NCBI GenBank assembly: GCA_014896305.1
Contig: JADBKQ010000003.1
Span: 122,389-186,388 of the forward strand
Origin: Limnochordaceae bacterium
Lineage (GTDB): Bacteria > Bacillota > Limnochordia > Limnochordales > DUMU01
DNA: 64,000 nt
Direction: 5' to 3'
In this document: positions 54,430 through 63,981 of the stretch, piece after piece
Numbering within the stretch: the stretch's first letter is position 1
Layout: each line of letters opens with the position of its first letter
The notes under the pieces: model-generated
Told to the model about the DNA's origin: nothing
The model's database searches: none
What the model saw: the letters and a program-made list of their open reading frames with translations, nothing else
Made by a program: the position numbers and the translations under genes

Positions 54430-56601
54430 TTAGGCTTGACCAGCCGGCACCACTTTCTCCCAGGCGGCCACCCGCCCTGCCACCCGGACAAAGAAGTCCA
54501 GCAGTTGCAGGCGGTAGCGACGGACCTGAGGGTCGGGGTCCATCACGAGCACTTCCGTAAAAAAGCGATCGATCGCCTGGCGCAGGCCGGACAACTCCAC
54601 GATCGCCTCCTGCCAGCGCTCCTGTCGAGCGTAAGCTTCCACACGCCCCGCCACCCGCAGTGTCGCTTCCAGCAGTTCGGCCTCCGCACCGGGATGATCT
54701 GCGGCCCGCTCAGCAGCCAGCGCATCCCACCGGGCCCGCAACTCCTGCTCCGTTCGATCTGAAGCGGTAAACTGTGCCTGGCGCAGGATGTGGAAGGCCC
54801 GCCCATAGGCTACGGCCAGATCATCGAACTCGCCATGGGCCGCGGTGGCATGCAAAGCGTGCGCCCGGGCTGCTGCCCCCACCGGGTCAGCCCCAGCAGC
54901 CAGTAGCGCCGCATCGACCAAATCGTAACGGAGTCCCTGTTCGATGAGGAGGGCTCGCTCCCGATCCGCTACGAAACGCCAGATCTCCTCTGCCACCTGC
55001 GACACCGCCGGGGCTCCCTGGCGGGGTGGATACTGTTCCAACGCCCTCTCCAGGGTCTGGCGCAGGTCCAAGTGCCAGCCTCGCTCCAGGAGAATACGGA
55101 GCAACCCCAGTGCCTGGCGCCGCAAAGCGTAGGGGTCTTGCGATCCGGATGGCACCATACCGATGGAGAAGTAGCCGGCCAGGGTGTCGATACGGTCGCT
55201 GACGGAGAGCAACGCCCCGGCAGGGGTGGCCGGCAGTGCGTCCGCCGCTCCCCGCGGCAGATACTGCTCACCAATGGCGACCGCCACCGCCTCGGGCTCA
55301 CCAGCACGGCGGGCATACTCCCGGCCGATGACCCCCTGCAGTTCGTCAAACTCGCTGACGACGCGGGTCGCCAGATCGTTCTTACAAAGTTGTGCCGCCC
55401 GCCTGCCTGTAGCTAACACATCGTCGGGCAGCAGGAGCTGACGGCCAACCCACTCGGTCAACGCCACGATTCGGCGGACTTTGGCCGCCATCGTTCCCAG
55501 CTGCTCCTGGAAGACGATACCTTCTAGCGCCTCGCTATAGGCGCCTAAAGGCTTGTCTAGGTCCTGGGTAAAGTAGAAGCGGGCATCTTCCAGCCTGGCT
55601 TGCAACACCCGTTCGTTGCCCGCCGCCACCCCAGCCAGGCCTTCCGTGCCGCCGTTGCGCACCCCGACGAACAACGGCAAAAGACGCCCGTTGGCATCGC
55701 GGACGGGGAAGTAGCGCTGATGATGCTGCATGGGCGTGATCAGGACGGGCTCCGGCAATTCCAGGAAGGCCGGGTCAAAATGCCCAACGAACGCGGTGGG
55801 CCATTCCACGAGGTTGGTGACTTCTGCCACCAGCCCCGGAGCGAGTACCGCCTGCCCCCCCGCGGCAGCGGCCGCCTGGTTCACCTGGGACAACAGTTGC
55901 TGGCGGCGGCGCTCTGGGTCAGCCACCACGCCCACCTGGTAGAGGACATTTTCGTAATCCGCCGGCTGGGACAGTGCCCACGGGCCGGGGCCCAACTGGC
56001 GATGACCGTAGGTGGCCCGCCCGGACGAAACCCCTTTGCTGGTGACCGGGATGACGTCGCTCCCGAACAGCACAACCAGCCAGCGAACCGGCCGGGCGAA
56101 GCGTTCGGTCAGATCCCCCCAACGCATGGTCCGGGGAAAGGCGATGGCCGCGATGGCGGTCTTCACGATCTCAGGCAAGACCTCGGCCGTGGGACGCCCC
56201 GGTTGCCGCCGGACGGCAAAAAGATACTCTCCCTGGGGGGTTGATCGTACCTCCAGGGACTCGACGGGCACGCCGTTGGCCTTGGCAAAGCCGATGGCCG
56301 CTTGGGTTGGCGTCCCCTCGGCGGTCAAGCCGGCCTGCCGCGACGGACCACGCTTTTCGATCACCTGCTCTTTTTGCAGGGTGGCCACTTCGCGAACCAG
56401 GACTGCCAGCCGGCGCGGCGTAGCCAAACGCCTCAAATCGCCGTGGGAGACTCCCTGCTGGTCCAGGCCGGCAGCCAGCTGTTGGGCCAGCTGCTCACTG
56501 CCGGAGTCCACAAAGCGAGCCGGCAACTCTTCCGTGCCGATCTCGACAAGAAGATCCCGGACTTGCCCTTCTCCCTCGGAGACGTTTAGCTGGGCGTTCA
56601 T
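54430..56601 (-). CDS. glyS: Glycyl-tRNA synthetase beta subunit
   Basis: Beta chain of the heterotetrameric bacterial glycyl-tRNA synthetase; it binds tRNA and contains the anticodon-binding and HD-like domains. The N-terminus [14 protein letters not shown] is diagnostic, followed by [25 protein letters not shown] and DKPLG. The 723 residues are slightly longer than usual (about 690). The ATG overlaps the glyQ stop (ATGA). Confidence 0.97.
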   Translation of the reverse strand: MNAQLNVSEGEGQVRDLLVEIGTEELPARFVDSGSEQLAQQLAAGLDQQGVSHGDLRRLATPRRLAVLVREVATLQKEQVIEKRGPSRQAGLTAEGTPTQAAIGFAKANGVPVESLEVRSTPQGEYLFAVRRQPGRPTAEVLPEIVKTAIAAIAFPRTMRWGDLTERFARPVRWLVVLFGSDVIPVTSKGVSSGRATYGHRQLGPGPWALSQPADYENVLYQVGVVADPERRRQQLLSQVNQAAAAAGGQAVLAPGLVAEVTNLVEWPTAFVGHFDPAFLELPEPVLITPMQHHQRYFPVRDANGRLLPLFVGVRNGGTEGLAGVAAGNERVLQARLEDARFYFTQDLDKPLGAYSEALEGIVFQEQLGTMAAKVRRIVALTEWVGRQLLLPDDVLATGRRAAQLCKNDLATRVVSEFDELQGVIGREYARRAGEPEAVAVAIGEQYLPRGAADALPATPAGALLSVSDRIDTLAGYFSIGMVPSGSQDPYALRRQALGLLRILLERGWHLDLRQTLERALEQYPPRQGAPAVSQVAEEIWRFVADRERALLIEQGLRYDLVDAALLAAGADPVGAAARAHALHATAAHGEFDDLAVAYGRAFHILRQAQFTASDRTEQELRARWDALAAERAADHPGAEAELLEATLRVAGRVEAYARQERWQEAIVELSGLRQAIDRFFTEVLVMDPDPQVRRYRLQLLDFFVRVAGRVAAWEKVVPAGQA

Positions 56602-57560
56602 GCGCGGCCGACCCCCTCTCCGAAAGCGGCAGCCCGCGGCCCTGCCGTCTTCCCTGCCGGTTCAGGCTGAACGGAAGCCTCCGGGGAGCTAGACCGCAGG
56701 AGCGGAAAGCCCCGCTCCTCACGGGACTTCACGTAAAGGGAGGCCGCCAGACGCGCCAGCGCCCGCACCCTCCCGATGTAACTGGCCCGCTCCGTGACAC
56801 TCAGCGCCCGCCGAGCGTCTAATAGGTTGAACGTATGACTGCACTTGAGCACGTAATCGTAACCGGGCAAAGCCAGGTGCTCCTGGCTGAGCAGCCGTTG
56901 GGCTTCCGCCTCATACTCCTCGAAGAGCCGAAAGAGCCTGGCTACGTCCGCCTTTTCGAAGTTATACCGGCTTTGCTCCACCTCATTTTGGTGGAAGACG
57001 TCACCGTAGCGAATCCCGTCCACCCAGGTCAGCTCGTACACGTTGTTCACTTGCTGCAGGTACATGGCAATGCGCTCGACCCCGTACGTGATCTCCGCCG
57101 TCACCGGGTGGCAATCTTCGCCCCCTACCTGCTGGAAATAGGTGAACTGGGTGATCTCCATCCCATCCAGCCACACCTCCCAGCCCAGTCCCCAGGCTCC
57201 GAGCGTGGGTGACTCCCAGTCGTCCTCGACGAAGCGGATGTCGTGAAGCTTGGGGTCAATACCGAGCCGGCCCAGGCTTTCGAGATAAAGCTCTTGCACA
57301 TTAATAGGAGATGGCTTGAGAATGACCTGAAACTGAAAATAGCGTTGCAGGCGATTGGGGTTCTCGCCGTAACGGCCGTCGGTGGGCCGCCGGGAAGGCT
57401 GCACGTACGCCACCCGCCAGGGTTCCGGACCCAGTGCTCGCAAGAACGTGTCCGGATGCATCGTCCCCGCTCCTACCTCCATGTCGTACGGCTGCGAGAT
57501 GATGCATCCCTGGCTGCCCCAGTACTCTTGTAGTGTAAAGATGAGCTCCTGGAGATTCAA
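56598..57560 (-). CDS. glyQ: Glycyl-tRNA synthetase alpha subunit
   Basis: Catalytic alpha chain of glycyl-tRNA synthetase. Conserved parts: [60 protein letters not shown] and [10 protein letters not shown]. Start is TTG at 57560 with GAGGAGGGAG upstream. The 320 residues include a Ser/Pro-rich tail of about 25. A SigA-type promoter and a leader of about 150 nt precede it; no T-box consensus was seen in that leader. Confidence 0.97.
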   Translation of the reverse strand: MNLQELIFTLQEYWGSQGCIISQPYDMEVGAGTMHPDTFLRALGPEPWRVAYVQPSRRPTDGRYGENPNRLQRYFQFQVILKPSPINVQELYLESLGRLGIDPKLHDIRFVEDDWESPTLGAWGLGWEVWLDGMEITQFTYFQQVGGEDCHPVTAEITYGVERIAMYLQQVNNVYELTWVDGIRYGDVFHQNEVEQSRYNFEKADVARLFRLFEEYEAEAQRLLSQEHLALPGYDYVLKCSHTFNLLDARRALSVTERASYIGRVRALARLAASLYVKSREERGFPLLRSSSPEASVQPEPAGKTAGPRAAAFGEGVGRA

Positions 57561-57716
57561 ACTCTCCCTCCTCAGTCCTCAGGGTGACCGTAGGGGCCGG
57601 TTGAACGCGCGAAAGCCCCACCCCCTGGCCCACCTGGTCTGCCAGGGATGGAAGGCATTCGCTCTTTGACCACGCCTGGCCCGGATGCCCAGCCGAGCCA
57701 CCTAATACCGAGACGT

Positions 57717-57746
57717 ACTGTATCAGACTCTGCTCGGCGTCGTCAA
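57717..57746 (-). promoter_or_regulatory. SigA-type promoter for glyQS
   Basis: Minus-strand TTGACG, 18-nt spacer, TACAGT, with an extended -10 TG one base before. It gives a leader of about 150 nt. The leader can form CCCTGGC / GCCAGGG near 57640 but has no visible T-box, glycine riboswitch or U tract. Confidence 0.6.
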
Positions 57747-57770
57747 CCCGTCTCACCAGAGGCCCGACCG

Positions 57771-58268
57771 TCACACCCGAGCCAGCTGGGCCATCTGGCG
57801 AGCAGCGGTAGGCCGAGAAGACCCCTTCCCTACCGTCAGGCGGCAGTCTGCCGCCAGTGCAGACAACCCAGCCAGCAGCGTCAACGTGGGAGCAAAGACC
57901 CCCATGGCGAGCCCGACCACGAGCGGGATGTCCAGCAGCTGATGATCCTTCCGGTCCACTCGAATGCGAGTCGTGGTGCTGTCCTGCCACAGCTGCTGCA
58001 GGCCACGCATCACCCGCTGGCCGCTGCCTCTTGGGGACGCCGGAGTCGGTCCTCGCCCGGACCGGCTCAGGCTGCCCGGTTCCTCCCCGGGTTCCTCTTC
58101 GTCCTCGAGAAGAGCGAGCGCTTCCACCAGGTCACCGCCGGCCTGTTCAAGGAGAGCGCGGGCTTGCCTGTACCCGACCGGGAATCGCTGCCGGATGAAC
58201 TCGATTTTCTCCAACCAACTCTGCGCGTGGCCGGTTTCCGAGTTAGCAAGCTGTTCGGTCGTCTCCAT
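57771..58268 (-). CDS. DUF4342-like membrane protein with UBA-like N-terminus
   Basis: Predicted 165-residue membrane protein of unknown function. The N-terminal part (IEFIRQRFPVGYRQARALLEQAGGDLVEALALLEDE; residues 18-55) resembles a UBA/nascent-chain-type three-helix fold. An acidic and Ser/Gly linker follows, then IRVDRKDHQLLDIPLVVGLAMGVFAPTLTLLAGLSALAADC with one hydrophobic hairpin, matching the DUF4342 layout. The ATG at 58268 is six bases after GGGGCGG. The track ORF continues into recO and is too long. It sits between recO and glyQ. Confidence 0.82.
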   Translation of the reverse strand: METTEQLANSETGHAQSWLEKIEFIRQRFPVGYRQARALLEQAGGDLVEALALLEDEEEPGEEPGSLSRSGRGPTPASPRGSGQRVMRGLQQLWQDSTTTRIRVDRKDHQLLDIPLVVGLAMGVFAPTLTLLAGLSALAADCRLTVGKGSSRPTAARQMAQLARV

Positions 58269-58345
58269 CGCCATCCGCCCCTTTGTACTATCTACCCTTC
58301 CAGGGGATGTCCACAGCTGAGCCGCCCCGTTCGGGCGGGCCCCAG

Positions 58346-59191
58346 TCAAGCCCGAGAAGCCCTGGGCCCACCCCCGTCTCCAGCAGCGGCTGTCGTCCCC
58401 ATCAACTCTGCCAGGAAGGGAAGGGATCGGATTGTATGGTTTACGTAGTAGTCGACGTACATGCGCAAGGCCGCGGCCAACTGTCGCCCTGCAGGCTGGG
58501 AAGGGTCTGCGACCGCGCCAGGGTCTGGCTCCGCCTCCTGCTGCCACCGCCGCAAACAGAGAATGACTTCGTCTCCCAGCAACACCCCGGGTTCGGCCGA
58601 TGGAGACTGACTGCGACAAGAGGAACAGACGAGGCCTCCTTGCGCCGGCTGGAGCCACCACCCGGAGTTGTCCGTCGACCGCCCCGCACTGGGGAGGAGG
58701 GGACGGTGGCACAAGACGCATCCATCCAGCTGGGGCCGGTAGCCCAGCTCGCCCAGATGGTGAAGTTCGAACCAGCTTTCCAATGCCAGCGCCCGTCCGG
58801 GTGAGCGGGGCGGATGCTCGTCCAATTCGGCCAAAAGAGTTAGAAGAAGGCGGAACACCCCTGGTACCGGCTGTCGCTCCATCGTCGTCCAGTCCACGAC
58901 CTCTGCGACGTAACTGGCCAGCGCAAAGCTGAGGAGCTGGTCCCGAACGGCCAGATGCGACCGCACCAGCTGAACCTGCGTAATGCTATCCAGTTCGCGC
59001 CCCCGGAACAACTGATACCGGGCATATACGAAAGGCTGCGTCCCGGCCACCAGGGAGGAGCGGCCACGACGAGCTCCCCGGGCCGTGGCACGAATCTTCC
59101 CCTCCGAATCGGACAGGAGCGAGACCAAGCGGTCCGCCTCTCCCAGCGGACGGCTGCGCAAGACCACCGCGTCGGTCCAGTAACTCTTCAC
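58346..59191 (-). CDS. recO: DNA repair protein RecO
   Basis: Recombination mediator that loads RecA on SSB-covered DNA with RecR. N-terminal OB-fold: [37 protein letters not shown]; then helical domain, and a zinc site CVLCHRP and CSSC near residues 160 and 190. 281 residues is slightly long. The start overlaps the ruvB stop by four bases, which links the two repair genes. Confidence 0.95.
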   Translation of the reverse strand: MKSYWTDAVVLRSRPLGEADRLVSLLSDSEGKIRATARGARRGRSSLVAGTQPFVYARYQLFRGRELDSITQVQLVRSHLAVRDQLLSFALASYVAEVVDWTTMERQPVPGVFRLLLTLLAELDEHPPRSPGRALALESWFELHHLGELGYRPQLDGCVLCHRPLLPSAGRSTDNSGWWLQPAQGGLVCSSCRSQSPSAEPGVLLGDEVILCLRRWQQEAEPDPGAVADPSQPAGRQLAAALRMYVDYYVNHTIRSLPFLAELMGTTAAAGDGGGPRASRA

Positions 59192-60435
59192 GAGCCTTCG
59201 CTTCCTGCTGCTGGCCGCTCTGTGAGCGAAAGCTGTTCAGCGGTGGAAAGCTGGGCGGCTTGCTGACGCCAGGGCCTGAGGAAGGGCAGCTCGTTGTAGG
59301 CACGGGCGGTCAGCTGACGCCCCCGGGGGGTTCGTTGCAGAAACCCCTGCTGCATCAAGTATGGTTCGTAGACATCCTCCACGGTCTCCGGGCTTTCCGA
59401 CGTCACGGCAGCCAGCGTCTCGAGCCCGACCGGACGTCCTCCGAACGTCTCCGCCATCGCCTGCAACAGTTTGCGGTCGACAGCGTCCAAACCAAACGAG
59501 TCGACCTCGAGACGGGCCAGCGCGGCCACGGCTACGTCGTGGTCGATGCGGCCTACGCCCAGCACTTCGGCGTAGTCTCGGACCCGCTTGAGAAGGCGGT
59601 TTGCGATCCGCGGAGTCCCTCTGGAACGGCGAGCAATCTCCGCCAGGGCTTCCGGTGTCGCCCCGATGTGAAGCAGGGCGGCAGAGCGCTGGAGGATAGA
59701 GGCCAGTTCAGCCGCGGTGTAGTATTCCAGGCGGCAAATGACCCCGAAGCGGTCACGCAGCGGGGAGGTCAGCATGCCAGCCCGGGTGGTCGCCCCGATC
59801 AACGTGAAATGAGGCAGTTCCAGGCGGAGGGAGCGAGCTCCTGGACCTTTTCCCAACACAATGTCGACCGCGAAGTCCTCCATTCCGGGGTAGAGCACTT
59901 CTTCGATCACGGGTCGCAGGCGGTGAATCTCATCAATGAAGAGCACATCCCGGGGTTCCAGATTGGTCAGCAGTGCGACCAGGTCCCCCGGACGCTCGAT
60001 GGCCGGACCGGATGTCACCCGCAGGGAAACCCCCAGTTCAGCGGCGACGATGTGGGCCAGAGTGGTCTTCCCCAATCCAGGGGGTCCATAGAGCAACACA
60101 TGGTCGAGCGCCTCAGATCGGCGCACCGCCGCTTGAATGAAGACCGACAGGTTCTGCTTCACCTTTTCCTGGCCGACGTACTCAGCCAGGCGTCGAGGGC
60201 GCAGAACGCCGTCGCTCTCGGTCTCTCCTAAAAGCGCCATGGACTCCGGCACTGGTCTGGGTGAAGGCACCAACCCGGGCCCGAGCGCAGGTGAGTTCTC
60301 CTGTCCGTCCTGTTCGGGCACGTGCGCCGGGTTGAGCAGCCGTGGGTCTTGGGCGCGAGTTTTGCTCTTGCTGGTGCGGCTCATTGCGCGCCGGGGTCGA
60401 CGGGCTGGCGCTGTGGGTTCATTCCAATTCTCCAT
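59188..60435 (-). CDS. ruvB: Holliday junction branch migration ATPase RuvB
   Basis: AAA+ motor that drives Holliday junction migration with RuvA. Walker [17 protein letters not shown], Walker B FIDEIHRL, sensor 1 GATTRAG, and the C-terminal winged helix ([10 protein letters not shown]) are all visible. The family start ([15 protein letters not shown]) is preceded by about 75 residues of basic, low-complexity sequence. AGGAGG precedes a GTG at 60438 and an ATG at 60435; a shorter start at 60240 has a poor ribosome site. ruvA ends about 42 nt upstream. Confidence 0.95.
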   Translation of the reverse strand: MENWNEPTAPARRPRRAMSRTSKSKTRAQDPRLLNPAHVPEQDGQENSPALGPGLVPSPRPVPESMALLGETESDGVLRPRRLAEYVGQEKVKQNLSVFIQAAVRRSEALDHVLLYGPPGLGKTTLAHIVAAELGVSLRVTSGPAIERPGDLVALLTNLEPRDVLFIDEIHRLRPVIEEVLYPGMEDFAVDIVLGKGPGARSLRLELPHFTLIGATTRAGMLTSPLRDRFGVICRLEYYTAAELASILQRSAALLHIGATPEALAEIARRSRGTPRIANRLLKRVRDYAEVLGVGRIDHDVAVAALARLEVDSFGLDAVDRKLLQAMAETFGGRPVGLETLAAVTSESPETVEDVYEPYLMQQGFLQRTPRGRQLTARAYNELPFLRPWRQQAAQLSTAEQLSLTERPAAGSEGS

Positions 60436-60476
60436 CACCCGCACGGCCTCCTCTTGGGAATCCATTGCCGACTATC

Positions 60477-61376
60477 TTAGCGAGGTGGACTCAAGCGTCT
60501 CAGAGCAGCCCGCAACCACTCCTGAACGAACTGGCCCTCCGATACCTCTCCGTTTCGGGTTAGCGCATCCAGGGCCGCCGTCGCCTCCCTGTCCGAGTAG
60601 CCCAAGGAGGTCAGGGCAGCCAAGGTCTCACCCCATAGAGAACTCAGCCGGGCGGCGGCGGTTGGGGGCACCTCAGCCCGCGCCTCGGATACCGCCGGCT
60701 GGGCGTGCGGGGGCTGCTGACGCTGCTGGTGCGGCTGATGTTGCTGATCCTCCGAATCAGGTTCGCCATCGACAGCGACATACCCTGTTTCCGTGACATC
60801 TTCTCCGGTTGCGACCTGACCGTCCCCTTTTCCTGAGTTGTGGAATGCTGCTAGCGACTGTAACCGCGGCAAGGGCGATGCCGACGGTCCCTCCGTTTGC
60901 GGCTGAGATAACGGGGATGGCGACTGCGAGGGGGAAGCTCTCGTCGACCCGATGATGTCGATCCGGTCCGCCGTCCAGTGGAAGCGATTACGAAACTCCA
61001 CAATCCACCGCTCGGCACTGCGCCGTCCCACTCCTGGAATCTGAACCAGGAGTGCGGCCTCCCCCAGGGCGATGGCGCGTCGAAACCGTTCCGGGCTGAA
61101 TGTGGACAAGACGGATAGGGCCACCCGAGGGCCGATACCCGAGACTGTGAGCAGCTGATCAAATAACTCCCGTTCCGCCAGGGATGCAAAGCCGTATAGG
61201 CGGATATCGTCTTCCCGCACCACCTGGCGACACCACAGTATTGTCGGCTGCCCTGGGCGGGGTAGTTGCCGCCGGGTCGACTCCGGCACGTATACCTCGT
61301 AGCCCACACCGCCCACGTCTACTAGACAACGCTCCTCGTCTGCAAGAACCAGCTCTCCACGAAGGCGTCCGATCAT
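60477..61376 (-). CDS. ruvA: Holliday junction branch migration protein RuvA, with long linker
   Basis: Tetrameric Holliday junction binder. Domain I MIGRLRGELVLADEERCLVDVGGVGYEVYVP, domain II with helix-hairpin-helix motifs LTVSGIGPRVALSVLS and IPGVGRRSAERWIVE, and C-terminal domain III ALTSLGYSDREATAALDAL, which contacts RuvB. Family members are about 200 residues; this one is 299 because about 100 residues of Ser/Pro then Gln/His-rich sequence lie between domains II and III. Confidence 0.95.
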   Translation of the reverse strand: MIGRLRGELVLADEERCLVDVGGVGYEVYVPESTRRQLPRPGQPTILWCRQVVREDDIRLYGFASLAERELFDQLLTVSGIGPRVALSVLSTFSPERFRRAIALGEAALLVQIPGVGRRSAERWIVEFRNRFHWTADRIDIIGSTRASPSQSPSPLSQPQTEGPSASPLPRLQSLAAFHNSGKGDGQVATGEDVTETGYVAVDGEPDSEDQQHQPHQQRQQPPHAQPAVSEARAEVPPTAAARLSSLWGETLAALTSLGYSDREATAALDALTRNGEVSEGQFVQEWLRAALRRLSPPR

Positions 61377-61405
61377 TTGGCCTTCACCGCCCGTCCCTCT
61401 CTGCG

Positions 61406-61915
61406 TTACTGGTCGCCAGACAACGCCTGCTCCCAGCGCCGCCGGGTGGTGGCCGTCTGGCAGTGGCAGATGGCGATTGCCAGGGCATCGGCCACATCAT
61501 CAGGAGTTGGTATGTCCCGCAACCGCAGGATTCGCTGCACCATGAGCCCGACCTGGTCTTTATCTGCGGCGCCGTTGCCTGTCACCGCCAGCTTGACGGC
61601 GGGCGGAGTATACTCAGCCACTGGCAACCCAAAGCGGGCTGCGGTTAACAGCACCACACCCCGAGCTTCTCCCACCCGCATCGCCGTCCGTACGTTGCGG
61701 TTGAAGTAGAGCTTCTCGACGGCCATCTCCTCGGGGTGGTGGGTACGGATCAAATCAGAGAGAGCTCGTTCAATGGACAAAAGGCGCATCGGTGCCGCCT
61801 CTGCGGCAGGAGTACGGATGGCTCCGGCCACTACCACTTCCCACTGCTGCCCATCGTAACGTACGACTCCGAAACCGCAGAGGGCGTTTCCTGGATCTAC
61901 CCCGATCACCACCAA
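61406..61915 (-). CDS. ruvC: Crossover junction endodeoxyribonuclease RuvC
   Basis: Dimeric nuclease that cuts Holliday junctions. Catalytic acidic residues: GVDPG, VEKLYF and DDVADALAIAICH at the C-terminus. The track starts at 62005, but a TTG at 61915, eight bases after AGGAGG, gives the usual N-terminus (VVIGVDPGNALCGFGVV) and about 169 residues. The longer frame would start at a GTG overlapping the yebC stop and remains possible. ruvC, ruvA and ruvB are in the same direction and likely cotranscribed with yebC. Confidence 0.95.
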   Translation of the reverse strand: MVVIGVDPGNALCGFGVVRYDGQQWEVVVAGAIRTPAAEAAPMRLLSIERALSDLIRTHHPEEMAVEKLYFNRNVRTAMRVGEARGVVLLTAARFGLPVAEYTPPAVKLAVTGNGAADKDQVGLMVQRILRLRDIPTPDDVADALAIAICHCQTATTRRRWEQALSGDQ

Positions 61916-62001
61916 CCCCGTCGCCTCCTGCGTCACAAGGCACGTCTCAGCCTCCGCACCACTACAACCTGGAAAACTCAGCTGGCTTGGATTCGGTCCC
62001 G

Positions 62002-62760
62002 TCACGCCTGCACGGTTTCCAATGTAGACTCGTCGATATCTGCGTTGCTGTACACGTTTTGAACGTCATCCATGTCTTCCAGCGCTTCGATGAGCTGTAA
62101 CACTCTTTCGGCATCTTTGCCTTCTACGGTGACGCGGTTCTTAGGTACCAAGGCGATCTCCGCCTCTTCCACAGGAATCCCTCTCTTGTCCACCGCCTCT
62201 CGCACCGCTTGAAAGTCCGCCGGTTGGGTAATCAGTGTATAAGCGTCTTCTTCGTTTTGGACGTCGGAGGCGCCCGCATCCAGAGCCTCCATGAGGAATT
62301 CGTCCTCCGACATTTGTACTTTCTGTTTGGGAACCCGAATCAGCCCCTGCTGGTCGAACATCCAGGCGACACAGCCAGCTTCGCCGAGGTTACCCCCGTG
62401 GCGTGAAAACACGTAACGAATGTCGCTCGCGGTCCGGTTCCGATTGCTCGTCATCGCCTGAACCAAAAGCGCTACGCCTCCCGGACCGTATCCCTCGTAG
62501 GTGACTTCCTCCCAGTTCTCCCCTTCGGATAACTCACCCGTCCCGCGCCGGATGGCCCGCTCGATGTTTTCCGCCGGCATGTTGACGCTGCGTGCATGCT
62601 CGATGGCCAACCGCAGCCGGAAATTGCCGTCCGGATCCCCCCCACCTTCCCTGGCAGCTACAATGATCTCCCGCGCAATCTTGGTGAACATCTTCCCCCG
62701 CCCTGCGTCCACCTTTTCCTTCTTGCGCTTAATGTTGGCCCACTTGGAATGTCCCGACAT
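62002..62760 (-). CDS. YebC/PmpR-family protein
   Basis: Conserved protein formerly called a transcriptional regulator; members have been linked to translation of proline-rich stretches. The start MSGHSKWANIKRKKEKVDAGRGKMFTKIAREI is diagnostic, followed by NIERAIRRGTGE, YEGYGPGGVALLVQAMTSNRNRTASDIRYVFSRHGG and the acidic C-terminal domain. 252 residues is normal. GGGGAGGG precedes the ATG. First gene of the yebC-ruvC-ruvA-ruvB run. Confidence 0.97.
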   Translation of the reverse strand: MSGHSKWANIKRKKEKVDAGRGKMFTKIAREIIVAAREGGGDPDGNFRLRLAIEHARSVNMPAENIERAIRRGTGELSEGENWEEVTYEGYGPGGVALLVQAMTSNRNRTASDIRYVFSRHGGNLGEAGCVAWMFDQQGLIRVPKQKVQMSEDEFLMEALDAGASDVQNEEDAYTLITQPADFQAVREAVDKRGIPVEEAEIALVPKNRVTVEGKDAERVLQLIEALEDMDDVQNVYSNADIDESTLETVQA

Positions 62761-62861
62761 CGGCCACCCTCCCCTTCATACCCGAAGCCCACGCATGACT
62801 TCCGGCGGTGCTTGCGTTGGCGTAATGCGAACACGCCGAGCCCAGTTTGGCTTGTACGACA

Positions 62862-62886
62862 CAAAAACAGCCCGCGGTCGCGGGCT
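62862..62886 (-). terminator. Intrinsic terminator downstream of the PrsW-like gene
   Basis: Minus-strand stem AGCCCGC / GCGGGCT with loop GACC, followed by GTTTTTGTG. It lies about 120 nt after the PrsW-like stop and 100 nt before yebC, so it separates the two units. Confidence 0.85.
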
Positions 62887-63007
62887 CGCCACCATGAGAT
62901 TTTACCACGATGCGCCTTATCGGGGTAGGTGGGGACATTCTCGCGGCCAGGCGTCGGTATTTGCCCAGAGGCCGGGGACAGCCGGGCACGTGCGGGTATT
63001 CGGGTAT

Positions 63008-63682
63008 TCACTGGGTAGGCGTGCGTATTCGAGCAGGCGGCCGACTCTGCGCCAATTGCCGCAAAGATCTGCCTAAGTAAAGGGCAGCCACCACCAACAG
63101 TCCAATCGCTGCCAAGGCTTGCATGCCCCCAGCAAACAGAAGACCATCATACGTGCCGTGCAGCAGTACAGCTATGGCCTCGCCGAGCAACAGGGACGGC
63201 GCCAACGCCCGCCCGCCGAACAGTCCCTTCCCCACTTGTACTCCCAGTACCCCGGAAAAGGTCGCGTGAGCCAGGGCGGAAAACAGACCCCGCCACGGTG
63301 TGATCGCCAGGCCAAACGCTCGAGCGTAGAGCAGGTTTTCTGCAGCCGCAAATCCCAGGGCAGCAGCAACAAGGTATATCACCGCATCGACCGGTTCATC
63401 CAGCTCCGGCCGACGCCAGGTAGTGGCAGCAGCCGCCACCAGTTTCAGGTTTTCTTCCAGCGGAGCAACGACGAACAGAACGCCCCCCCAGCGCTGCCAC
63501 GCCGAGCCATCGGTCGCCCAGGAACGCCAGGGGCTCTCCAGCCAGACAGCCGGCCAGACAAGAATCGCTCCCGCAGCGAAGGTCAGGAGCAGCCGGCCCA
63601 CCGGCTCACCATGGCGATCCTGTCGGGTGAAATACCAGAGCCAGGCCAAAGCGGGCAAGAGAGACAGAATAGCAGCAGCCAT
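63008..63682 (-). CDS. PrsW-family intramembrane metalloprotease
   Basis: Multi-helix membrane protein of 224 residues with PrsW hallmarks: EENLK (EExxK) near residue 75, GFAAAENLLY near 112, HATFSGVLG near 138 and HGTYDGLLF near 175; these supply metal ligands and catalytic Glu. PrsW of Bacillus subtilis cuts the anti-sigma factor RsiW, but no sigma/anti-sigma pair is next to this gene, so the substrate is unknown. The C-terminal tail is basic. Start ATG at 63682; the ribosome site (GAGAGGGAG) is about 14 nt away, a bit far. Confidence 0.9.
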   Translation of the reverse strand: MAAAILSLLPALAWLWYFTRQDRHGEPVGRLLLTFAAGAILVWPAVWLESPWRSWATDGSAWQRWGGVLFVVAPLEENLKLVAAAATTWRRPELDEPVDAVIYLVAAALGFAAAENLLYARAFGLAITPWRGLFSALAHATFSGVLGVQVGKGLFGGRALAPSLLLGEAIAVLLHGTYDGLLFAGGMQALAAIGLLVVAALYLGRSLRQLAQSRPPARIRTPTQ

Positions 63683-63953
63683 CGACTCGCCAACGCTCCC
63701 TCTCGACTTACCGGGTGAACCGGGCCGGCTCTCCCTCGCACCTTGTCCCTGCTAGTCTGCCCTTCCCGTCATCCCCTGCAAAAGAGATGTTGTTCGCCGG
63801 GAGCAGCCCGTCGGGGTCCCCTCCCGCATCGCGAGCAGCCCGGGGCAGAACGCCCCCCAGTCCTTCCCCAAAGCCCCCGCCAGGCTCCTGGCCGCACGCC
63901 GCCGGCGCCCCCTCTCTCCCCGGCCGGACGCGCTCGGGGGGCCAGCCGGCGCG
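63683..63953. other. Non-coding stretch upstream of the PrsW-like gene
   Basis: I see no convincing gene, RNA or promoter in these 271 nt. Two short direct copies of GAGCAGCCCG occur near 63800 and 63835. The plus-strand ORF 63743-63985 runs through a terminator and has no ribosome site, so it is not counted. Confidence 0.4.
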
Positions 63954-63981
63954 AAAAAAGGGGGGTGCTACCGCACCCCCC
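63954..63981 (-). terminator. Intrinsic terminator of a gene beyond the window
   Basis: Minus-strand stem GGGGGGTGC / GCACCCCCC (nine bp), loop GGTA, followed by TTTTTT. It ends a minus-strand transcript that starts to the right of the window edge and is not otherwise visible. Confidence 0.9.

Noticed and set aside
57561-57770. T-box or glycine riboswitch before glyQ
   Set aside because: The conserved T-box core and glycine aptamer motifs were not found by eye.
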